A stretch of 64,000 nt of DNA, taken from a virus. A program made the translations under genes and the position numbers. The notes beneath the pieces were generated by a model. The model worked only from the letters and a program-made list of their open reading frames with translations. It made no database searches and was not told where the DNA came from. The stretch spans positions 62,001-126,000 of IMG/VR virus record IMGVR_UViG_3300042301_004094. One strand, 5' to 3'. Each line of letters starts with the position of its first letter. The stretch's first letter is position 1. Positions 9,889 to 16,124 of this stretch are shown piece after piece.

Positions 9889-9909
9889 AGCGCCTATTTC
9901 TTAGGCGCT
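9889..9909 (-). terminator. Rho-independent terminator
   Basis: On the minus strand AGCGCCT pairs with AGGCGCT across a 7-base loop and is followed by TTTTTATA. It overlaps the end of the chaperone gene. Confidence 0.75.
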
Positions 9910-10142
9910 CTTGTTGAATATGTGGGTTGTGATACGTTTGGTGTTAATGGTTTAGATGATGTTTGTGTTTTATTTTCAAGCTGTTTATTTTGTTTTTCTA
10001 TAGCTTCATTTTCATCATCGTAAAACTTTTTCATTTTATGGAACGTAAATCGACGCAACCATATCGGCATATTATACACTGTATTCCAATCATATCCACC
10101 TTTTCCATGAAACACTATTTCATGGATTTGGTCAAATATCAT
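9894..10142 (-). CDS. Second tail-assembly chaperone frame
   Basis: 82 residues starting MIFDQIHEIVFHGKGG, immediately before the tape measure. The C-terminal half is polar and Thr/Pro/Lys-rich. Its reading frame stays open upstream of the ATG through the last codons of 10147-10899, across a T7 run at 10167-10173. A +1 or -2 ribosomal shift there would therefore fuse the two products. This fits the G/GT pair of tail-assembly chaperones found between tube and tape measure in many phages. Independent initiation at 10142 is equally possible. Confidence 0.65.
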   Translation of the reverse strand: MIFDQIHEIVFHGKGGYDWNTVYNMPIWLRRFTFHKMKKFYDDENEAIEKQNKQLENKTQTSSKPLTPNVSQPTYSTRAPKK

Positions 10143-10146
10143 AGGT

Positions 10147-10899
10147 CTATCTTCCTGAGTCAGGCCAAAAAAAGTTAATTCCTACTGGAATAGAAATGCC
10201 CTCCTCTGCACCTTCAGGGTAGTGAGTCATATCAATATCTGGTTGGATTTGTGCATAGTACTCGCGTAATGCTCTAGCATCTTTTGCTGTTAAACCATTA
10301 TCAACAAAATCACGAATAGTTGCTAATTCTCTATCACCATTAACTGATGTGATTATATATTTTAAACGAGTTGTGATTTCAAATGAACCTTGTGGGTTAA
10401 TTTTCTTTAAACCTTTAATTTCAGCATCAATTTTTTGTTCATCACCATGTGTTAATAATTTAAATGTTACTGTATTTCCAGATAAAGGCATTTTAAATGT
10501 AAATTCATTATTACCTTCTTCAAATAATGATAAATCAACTTCTTTTTCTTTTAATGCTGATAAATCAACACTTACTATTTCTTCAACACCTGTCTCGTAA
10601 TTATAATTTTTAAATTGATATTCAGCACCATATCCTAAAATACGAGCACCTAACAGTATAGCGTTTTTATCGCACACTAATATATCATTAAAACTAACTG
10701 GTGTTACTATTAATGATTGCATTACTCTGTTGAGTACTGATCCATCTTTAATATAATTAGCATTAGTAAGAATATCTTCTTCTTTAGCTGTCATATATTT
10801 CATTTCAATTTCACCTTTAGAAAGTGGTGAGTCTTTTGGATATAATAATCCTTTTGAAGGCAACGAAACCGTTTCGGTTGGCATTTTAAAATCGCTCAT
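10147..10899 (-). CDS. Tail-assembly chaperone / hub assembly protein (T4 gp26-like)
   Basis: 250 residues. The N-terminus (TVSLPSKGLLYPKDSPLSKG, then EIEMKYMTAKEEDILT) matches my recollection of the T4_baseplate family (gp26-like), which in many myoviruses lies between tube and tape measure. The rest looks helical and acidic. It is likely to bind the tape measure during tail initiation. A late element at 10924-10931 sits 24 bases before the ATG. The end of the gene carries the T7 run discussed for the following frame. Confidence 0.65.
   Translation of the reverse strand: MSDFKMPTETVSLPSKGLLYPKDSPLSKGEIEMKYMTAKEEDILTNANYIKDGSVLNRVMQSLIVTPVSFNDILVCDKNAILLGARILGYGAEYQFKNYNYETGVEEIVSVDLSALKEKEVDLSLFEEGNNEFTFKMPLSGNTVTFKLLTHGDEQKIDAEIKGLKKINPQGSFEITTRLKYIITSVNGDRELATIRDFVDNGLTAKDARALREYYAQIQPDIDMTHYPEGAEEGISIPVGINFFWPDSGR
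10167..10173 (-). other. T7 run, candidate programmed frameshift site
   Basis: The zero frame reads AAC TTT TTT TGG. A -1 shift meets TGA after two more codons, whereas +1 or -2 enters the open frame of 9894-10142. Confidence 0.4.
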
Positions 10900-10923
10900 A
10901 TAACATTTTTATTTTGTTCGTAT

Positions 10924-10931
10924 ATAAATAT
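10924..10931 (-). promoter_or_regulatory. Putative late promoter element ATATTTAT
   Basis: Follows the terminator at 10945-10963 by 13 bases and precedes the chaperone ATG by 24 bases. Confidence 0.65.
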
Positions 10932-10944
10932 ATAGAAAAAGAAA

Positions 10945-10963
10945 GCGTCTGCAAAGCAGACGC
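10945..10963 (-). terminator. Rho-independent terminator after tail tube gene
   Basis: Perfect 8-bp stem GCGTCTGC/GCAGACGC with a 3-base loop, followed on the minus strand by TTTCTTTTTCT. Confidence 0.85.
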
Positions 10964-10989
10964 CTCTAAGAAAAGAAATATGAAGGGAA

Positions 10990-11475
10990 TTAAAAATTCA
11001 ATACACAGTAATCCATAGCAACAGTAAGGGAAATGTTAATTGCTGCCTCACTAGCCCAATCGTATTCACCAAAGTTTGCAGTTTTTACATATGCACCTTT
11101 GATTATCCATTCGCTAACGATGTCACCTACTGGACCTAATACATTCAATACTAAATCTTTTTTATAAAAATCAGAATAACCATCACGGCCTGTTACTGAT
11201 TCGTGAGCCAAACGAGCCCATTCCATTACAGCTTGAGCACCACTTGGAGTAATTGGATCATAAAGTTCTAAGTTCATATCTTGCCACTTAACTTTACCTT
11301 TTACTTTACGGTAAACGTTGATGTGGTCTAATACGATTTCACCTGCATCAAATTGAGGTGACGCTGCCTTCTTAATCAAGTATGCTGGGATACCGTCTAC
11401 ATACATGATGAAACGATTCTGCACCTTTGGTTCGAAAGCGGTGAACATTATTTGGTTTGCGTCTAATACAGCCAT
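10990..11475 (-). CDS. Tail tube protein (T4 gp19-like)
   Basis: 161 residues, the normal size for gp19-type tube proteins, directly downstream of the sheath gene. Recognisable features are an N-terminal FEPKVQNRFIMYVDGIPAYL strand, VLDHINVYRKVKGKVKW and ELYDPITPSGAQAVMEW in the middle, and a C-terminal NISLTVAMDYCVLNF strand. It forms the hexameric inner tube. It has its own late element (11499-11506) and a strong terminator (10945-10963), so it can be made alone in large amounts. Confidence 0.9.
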   Translation of the reverse strand: MAVLDANQIMFTAFEPKVQNRFIMYVDGIPAYLIKKAASPQFDAGEIVLDHINVYRKVKGKVKWQDMNLELYDPITPSGAQAVMEWARLAHESVTGRDGYSDFYKKDLVLNVLGPVGDIVSEWIIKGAYVKTANFGEYDWASEAAINISLTVAMDYCVLNF

Positions 11476-11498
11476 TTTATGTTAAATTTTGTCTATTA

Positions 11499-11506
11499 AT
11501 AAATAT
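11499..11506 (-). promoter_or_regulatory. Putative late promoter element ATATTTAT
   Basis: Minus strand TAATATTTATTAA, in the sheath-tube gap, 23 bases before the tail tube ATG. Confidence 0.65.
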
Positions 11507-11521
11507 TATTGTTTATAACTC

Positions 11522-13234
11522 TTACGCTGGGAATGTTGCCCCAGTTGGTAATACTGTGAAATCTAACACAATGAATTCTGCTGTTTTACTTGGTTGTAAA
11601 TAGATTTGACCAACTAATTGGTTTCTATCGATTACATCAGGTGTGTTATTAGAATCATCCATTACCACTTTATAAGCATATAAACCTTGACGTTGTACTA
11701 CTGATTCTAAGTAAGGGTTTGCAATGCTCATAAATCTGTTTCTTGTAGCTGCTGTATTTTGTTCAAATACTAATGAACGACCTACTTGACCTAAGAAACC
11801 TTTCAAGGTAATCAACAAACGACGAACGTTAATTCTGTCTAATGAAGTTGATTTTTTCTGTAATGTCTTTTGACCAAACGCTACAACACCTTCTCCAGGG
11901 AATGAAGCTAATGGGTTAATGTTTGTATCATATAAAGTATCACGATCTTCTTGAGATAATCTTCTTTCAGCTCTTAATACTGATCCAATTCCACCACGGT
12001 TTAAACCTGCTGGAGCGAACCATTCAGCACCTACTTGGTCGTTGAATGCGAATACACCACCCATTACTACAGATGGAGGACACCATACAGCCTTACCTAA
12101 GTTATTGCTAAACAATTGTACCCATGGATAATATGCAGCACCATAACTTGAACCATTAGCAGCAGCCGCTGTAACAGCAGCAGCTACGTTAGCTCCATAT
12201 GCTGTAGTATCGATAATTGCCATTGAATCACCTCTACCTTCACATACTGCAATTACATCATCTGAGATTGAACTTAAAGCACCAGTACCTAATGTTACAC
12301 CAGGAACTAATAATAAGTTAAAGCTATAATCATCTTTATTTGATAATAAAGTTAAAGCAGATGTGTAATCAGCAGCAGCAAATCCTTGACAGTTTGTAGC
12401 TGCCGTGTCATTTGCTTCAAAAAATACAGCTGTTCTGTTAGTTGCAGCTACACCACCACTAAATGAACCACTACCTGCTGCTGGTAAATAACCACCAAAA
12501 GTTGAAGTTTTATAATTACCTAAGTTATCAATTGAATCGATAGTGTTGTTTACTGTTTTAACACGTACATGTGAAGAACCACCTTGGAAACTACCTGAAA
12601 TTTCTACTAAGCCTTTTGAAGCATTGTAAACAGGTTTTGCATCACCTACTACACGAGAGATGAAGTTTGGTTGAGCTGGGTCTAAAGATAAGTTTGAGAA
12701 TGTTTCTAGAACATTTTTGTTATTTGTGTTGTCATCACCACGACGAACTACTAATGTAAATGTACCTTTTGTACTGTTAACATTAGTTACTTCCCAACGT
12801 ACGTTCTCTATTGAACCAGAAGCTAAAGCACCTGATACTTCAGAACCACTGTTGTTTGCGATATCACCCCACTGAGTAGCTTCTAAAACAAAAGAAGCAG
12901 TTGCGTTTGATGTTGCTGCTGCTGATGAGCTAGCATAAGTGTCATAAGAAGAGCCACTAATAATTTTAGTTACTAACAATGAATTTCCACCATTGTTGAA
13001 ATATTCTTTAGCAGCAAGTGATGTAAAATATTCATAGTAGTTACTTCCACTTTTGAATATATCACCAAAAACTGATAAATATTCACTATAAGAAGTTACA
13101 ACTGTTGGGGCCATTGGGTTACCTTTAACTGTAGGACCAACAATAGCAGCTCCAACCTCTTGAATACCTCTTTGTACTAAACTCTTGTCGTTTTCGCGAG
13201 TAAAAACGCCTGGAGAGATAATTTTTTCTGCCAT
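11522..13234 (-). CDS. Contractile tail sheath protein (T4 gp18-like)
   Basis: 570 residues beginning MAEKIISPGVFTRENDKSLV, the typical sheath start (SPGVYxxE), followed by AAIVGPTVKGNPMAPTVVTS. The conserved C-terminal domain includes SFPGEGVVAFGQKTL, INVRRLLITLKGFLGQVGRS and FEQNTAATR. The central, variable part is Ser/Ala-rich as in other protruding sheath domains. It assembles around the tube and contracts on infection. A terminator of the preceding gene and a late element lie directly upstream. Confidence 0.93.
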   Translation of the reverse strand: MAEKIISPGVFTRENDKSLVQRGIQEVGAAIVGPTVKGNPMAPTVVTSYSEYLSVFGDIFKSGSNYYEYFTSLAAKEYFNNGGNSLLVTKIISGSSYDTYASSSAAATSNATASFVLEATQWGDIANNSGSEVSGALASGSIENVRWEVTNVNSTKGTFTLVVRRGDDNTNNKNVLETFSNLSLDPAQPNFISRVVGDAKPVYNASKGLVEISGSFQGGSSHVRVKTVNNTIDSIDNLGNYKTSTFGGYLPAAGSGSFSGGVAATNRTAVFFEANDTAATNCQGFAAADYTSALTLLSNKDDYSFNLLLVPGVTLGTGALSSISDDVIAVCEGRGDSMAIIDTTAYGANVAAAVTAAAANGSSYGAAYYPWVQLFSNNLGKAVWCPPSVVMGGVFAFNDQVGAEWFAPAGLNRGGIGSVLRAERRLSQEDRDTLYDTNINPLASFPGEGVVAFGQKTLQKKSTSLDRINVRRLLITLKGFLGQVGRSLVFEQNTAATRNRFMSIANPYLESVVQRQGLYAYKVVMDDSNNTPDVIDRNQLVGQIYLQPSKTAEFIVLDFTVLPTGATFPA

Positions 13235-13272
13235 AGTATTTTTTAATTAATTTGATTTAAATTATTCTGATA

Positions 13273-13280
13273 ATAAATAT
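13273..13280 (-). promoter_or_regulatory. Putative late promoter element ATATTTAT
   Basis: Lies 11 bases after the terminator at 13292-13311 and 38 bases before the sheath ATG. Confidence 0.6.
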
Positions 13281-13291
13281 TCGGAAAAATA

Positions 13292-13311
13292 CGTAACCGA
13301 TTGGGGTTACG
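13292..13311 (-). terminator. Rho-independent terminator overlapping a stop codon
   Basis: Stem CGTAACC/GGTTACG with a 6-base loop, followed by TATTTTTCC on the minus strand. The stem includes the stop codon of 13307-13567. Confidence 0.75.
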
Positions 13312-13567
13312 GTAAGATCTCACCTGTCTGGATGTCTAGATTTCCTTCTCCATATTTTTCACGGATCTTAGTAAGATAATCATCTTGACGTTGATAGTTA
13401 GATGTTATATCCCCGTATAATCCTGTTAATTCATTATCAATTGTTTTTAATTGATTTTCTAATTCGTGTTTTTCATATTGCAATTGACCAATTTCAAATA
13501 TTGTTTTTGAATATTGATCGCGAAGCTGAGTAAGCTCAGTCATTTCTTGTTCTGTAATTTTCTTCAT
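13307..13567 (-). CDS. Small coiled-coil protein
   Basis: 86 residues, mostly a heptad-patterned helix (LRDQYSKTIFEIGQLQYEKH and onward), ending EKYGEGNLDIQTGEILP. Short coiled-coil proteins with this ending occur, to my recollection, in other Bacteroidetes phages without known function. It follows the zinc-ribbon gene after one base and is terminated by a hairpin over its stop codon. Confidence 0.7.
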   Translation of the reverse strand: MKKITEQEMTELTQLRDQYSKTIFEIGQLQYEKHELENQLKTIDNELTGLYGDITSNYQRQDDYLTKIREKYGEGNLDIQTGEILP

Positions 13568-13568
13568 A

Positions 13569-13796
13569 TTATTTTTCCCATTTATTTTTTGGACAACTTT
13601 TTTCTACAGGGCTAAATACCTTTTTATTTAAAGGACACCCACAAGCATTACAATACCAGAAATTCATTACTTCTTGATGGGCTTTATGTTCACAACCATC
13701 ACATATTGATAGTCTATGTTCTGCTATTAATTTTTGTTCAGGGGTTGGATTAGCTGCTGCTATCCATGCTTTTCCTATTTCTACTAGTTTGTTCAT
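13569..13796 (-). CDS. Small zinc-ribbon protein
   Basis: 75 residues with a clear metal-binding arrangement: CDGC at residues 32-35 and CNACGC at 49-54, plus a further Cys near residue 68. A short amphipathic helix (KLVEIGKAWIAAA) precedes it. This suggests a structural Zn ribbon; nucleic-acid or protein binding cannot be told apart. It is co-transcribed with the coiled-coil gene after it. Confidence 0.75.
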   Translation of the reverse strand: MNKLVEIGKAWIAAANPTPEQKLIAEHRLSICDGCEHKAHQEVMNFWYCNACGCPLNKKVFSPVEKSCPKNKWEK

Positions 13797-13818
13797 ATAA
13801 CTTAATTTAATAAAGAAA

Positions 13819-13837
13819 AGCCCCTAAATTAGAGGCT
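13819..13837 (-). terminator. Rho-independent terminator
   Basis: Minus-strand AGCCTC pairs with GGGGCT (one G-U) around a 7-base loop and is followed by TTTTCTTTATT. It closes the gene at 13863-14333. Confidence 0.65.
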
Positions 13838-13862
13838 ATTTCTTCACTTTATATAGAGGGGA

Positions 13863-14333
13863 TTAGTCTTCAACTTTGATCAATTGGAAGAATGTTTGAT
13901 AATTACCTTCTGTTTCTACATGAGCGAAATCGCTAATATTGAAAGGTTTATATTCTAATTCTCTTTCTTGATTCAACAAATCATTGTATTCCTTTTGGAA
14001 TTCAAAGAAATCTTGGTTTGGTTCTGATTTGAATTTTGGGTTACCTTCTTCGTCGACACCATCTTCTTTTCTGATAGATGGAGATAGTTGGTATCCACCA
14101 CTTTCGTCTGTTGAACCATACTTCATAATCAATTCATCACGAAGTTTGTTAATTGATTCTTTTTCAGAAGTCAATCTTTTATTTAAATCAGTGATCCAAT
14201 ATTTAGTAATCATATTAAGTTTTTCACTTAATAGACCTTTAGAAATTGTTTCACCTGTTTGTTGGTTTACTAAACCATTAATTTCAGCTTCGAGATTTAA
14301 AAACTCGAATAATTTTAGACTAATTTTTTCCAT
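13863..14333 (-). CDS. Hypothetical protein upstream of sheath region
   Basis: 156 residues, charged and largely helical, beginning MEKISLKLFEFLNLEAEING. The middle holds a long polar loop (EDGVDEEGNPKFKSEPNQD). No family recognised. It sits 15 bases after the membrane-anchored gene's stop and ends at a terminator, so both belong to one short unit starting at the element at 14621-14628. An open plus-strand frame over the same bases is a shadow. Confidence 0.7.
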   Translation of the reverse strand: MEKISLKLFEFLNLEAEINGLVNQQTGETISKGLLSEKLNMITKYWITDLNKRLTSEKESINKLRDELIMKYGSTDESGGYQLSPSIRKEDGVDEEGNPKFKSEPNQDFFEFQKEYNDLLNQERELEYKPFNISDFAHVETEGNYQTFFQLIKVED

Positions 14334-14348
14334 AACTGTAGTTGTTTC

Positions 14349-14597
14349 TTATTTTGTTTTCTTTGTTGCTTTTGTTTTTGGAGCTGCTTCAGGTTTTGTT
14401 TTAGGAGCTTTAGAAGTTTTAGCTTTAGCTTCTTTTACTACTTCTTTAACTTCTTCAACCACTTCTTTTACTGCTTCAATTTTTGATTCAATTGCATCAG
14501 GAATGTTGTTGTTGTTTGCATCGGCTATTTTACCCTTTCTCATTAGAACAAAGGTAACAGCGGCCACGAGTACTAATACGATAATAAGTGTTAACAT
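14349..14597 (-). CDS. Membrane-anchored Lys/Ala-rich protein
   Basis: 82 residues. Residues 2-18 form one hydrophobic membrane segment (LTLIIVLVLVAAVTFVL) followed by basic residues, so the tail is probably cytoplasmic by the positive-inside rule. Next come DANNNNIPDAIE, which resembles a calcium-loop or dockerin-like DxNxNxxxD pattern, a Val/Glu/Lys helix and a Lys/Ala/Pro/Thr tail. The role is unknown; a membrane or lysis-related function is possible. The start is supported by the late element 23 bases upstream. Confidence 0.7.
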   Translation of the reverse strand: MLTLIIVLVLVAAVTFVLMRKGKIADANNNNIPDAIESKIEAVKEVVEEVKEVVKEAKAKTSKAPKTKPEAAPKTKATKKTK

Positions 14598-14620
14598 GTT
14601 TTATATTTTTTTGTTCGTAT

Positions 14621-14628
14621 ATAAATAT
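14621..14628 (-). promoter_or_regulatory. Putative late promoter element ATATTTAT
   Basis: Minus strand TATATATTTATATAC, 23 bases before the ATG at 14597. The leader matches that of the chaperone gene (ACGAACAAAA follows in both). Confidence 0.65.
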
Positions 14629-14652
14629 ATAAGAAGATCCAAAAACGCAATC

Positions 14653-14883
14653 TTATAAAGAAGAAAGACGAGTTTCTATTTCCTGTCTAGCAGCAATGAA
14701 TGCTTCTTCTGTTGATTCTTCAATAACATTATTAGCTAAATCCTCAGCTATTTTATTATAAAAAGAAGCTGGAGCTGTAACACGGATTGAACAGTCATTA
14801 GGTTCGTTCATTAAAACGATAATTTTTTGAGTATCGGTATCTACCGATAAATGCATTTGATTTCTTTTGTAATAATTTATCAT
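14653..14883 (-). CDS. Small hypothetical protein
   Basis: 76 residues, beginning MINYYKRNQMHLSVDTDTQK and ending in an acidic helix (ESTEEAFIAARQEIETRL). No domain recognised. It follows the Cys-rich gene after 13 bases with no promoter element between, so it is probably the last gene of the fibre-adhesin unit. Confidence 0.6.
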   Translation of the reverse strand: MINYYKRNQMHLSVDTDTQKIIVLMNEPNDCSIRVTAPASFYNKIAEDLANNVIEESTEEAFIAARQEIETRLSSL

Positions 14884-14896
14884 AAATTTTTATTTA

Positions 14897-15298
14897 TTAA
14901 GGTTGGGGAGGTAAACATGTATTACAACTATAATAATAACATGGATTTGGATATGGATCACAATCATACTCATAACAACTACAATAATAACTACTACCAC
15001 ATCCACAAGAAGCACTATTAGACTCTATAAAAGTACTATAAGTACCACAATTTCCATTAGCATATACATAATATAGATCACAACCACTACAACTAGTATT
15101 GAGAAATGTTCCGTCTGGTTGGCAGCTACTACAAGCTGTTATAGCTGTAATCATACCTGATGAGTTGACTGAATATACGTTAGTTCCATTAGAAACCCAA
15201 CCAGCGCTTACAATAGTTGTTCTTTTCTCATCCGTGTATAAATAACACCCCACTGATAAAGAAGAGCAATAAGTATAAAAATATAAACATTGAGCCAT
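14897..15298 (-). CDS. Cys-rich small virion/adhesin candidate
   Basis: 133 residues with 16 cysteines, arranged in short pairs (CSSC, CSGC, CGC, CSC) and with many Tyr and Ser residues. It has no signal peptide, so if disulfides form they do so in the extracellular virion. Its neighbour 15315-16124 also ends with a Cys cluster, and both follow a collagen-like fibre gene. A fibre-tip or adhesin role is inferred from context; a metal-binding protein is the alternative. Confidence 0.65.
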   Translation of the reverse strand: MAQCLYFYTYCSSLSVGCYLYTDEKRTTIVSAGWVSNGTNVYSVNSSGMITAITACSSCQPDGTFLNTSCSGCDLYYVYANGNCGTYSTFIESNSASCGCGSSYYCSCYEYDCDPYPNPCYYYSCNTCLPPQP

Positions 15299-15314
15299 AA
15301 TTTAATTTTTTATT

Positions 15315-16124
15315 TTAACAAGTTCCTTCTCCTCCTAAATAACAACACACACAATCACCTGTCCCAGTAGCTGCTAAGGTACAAGCCTCACTAGCTGAAA
15401 CTGAGCTATAGCATTGGAAATTTGGATAAGCTACTAATGAATAAGCTTTAACATAATAATTAGTATTAGCTTGAACAGTAAATGTATAAGATAATGATTG
15501 AAGAGTTGATGATGTATTGTTAAATGGTTTAAATATTTGTTGATTGCTAATTAAAGTTCCATTAGCAGATACTTCTAAAAAACCAAATCCTGGGGCATCC
15601 CACCCATAACTTGGTCCATCAGGATTTATTAGTCCAAAATTTGCTTGAACGTAAACACTATTTCCTACCCTAACGGCAGCACTCATTTGAGGTGAATATT
15701 GTGGGTTTCCAAAGAACATTCCATCTAAATTATTAGCAGGATCTAATCTAAGCGCGGATCCATTAACAAAACCAAATAAATCCACATTTTGATAAGGATT
15801 TGTTTCTTGACTCATCTCAAAAATAAGAGATGAATTACCACCAGAGTCTGATAACCTTGTAGCATTTAAATAATTGTAATTACAAGTAAAGTTTGGGGAA
15901 GGTCCTGTATATAAAGTATTACCAATTTGCCAACTACTATTAGGGATAAATGACCCACCATCAGGTGAATCCCCAGTATAAACATGAACTCTATTGGCTA
16001 CTTCTTGTCGAGTTAAACAACGATTAGTAGCAGGAATAGATTGACCTGCCTTTAAACCAAGTAAATTGGCAGTTACCATTTCTTGTAACTCGTTTCCTGT
16101 TATTTGAAAATTGCCACTTTTCAT
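15315..16124 (-). CDS. Fibre-associated protein with Cys-rich C-terminus
   Basis: 269 residues. The N-terminus (MKSGNFQITGNELQEMVTAN) is helical, the rest is beta-rich with Asn/Ser/Gly turns, and the end carries CVCCYLGGEGTC. Its ATG overlaps the stop of the collagen-like fibre gene (TAATG), so the two are translationally coupled. Likely a virion adhesin or fibre-tip partner. No enzymatic motif seen. Confidence 0.65.
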   Translation of the reverse strand: MKSGNFQITGNELQEMVTANLLGLKAGQSIPATNRCLTRQEVANRVHVYTGDSPDGGSFIPNSSWQIGNTLYTGPSPNFTCNYNYLNATRLSDSGGNSSLIFEMSQETNPYQNVDLFGFVNGSALRLDPANNLDGMFFGNPQYSPQMSAAVRVGNSVYVQANFGLINPDGPSYGWDAPGFGFLEVSANGTLISNQQIFKPFNNTSSTLQSLSYTFTVQANTNYYVKAYSLVAYPNFQCYSSVSASEACTLAATGTGDCVCCYLGGEGTC

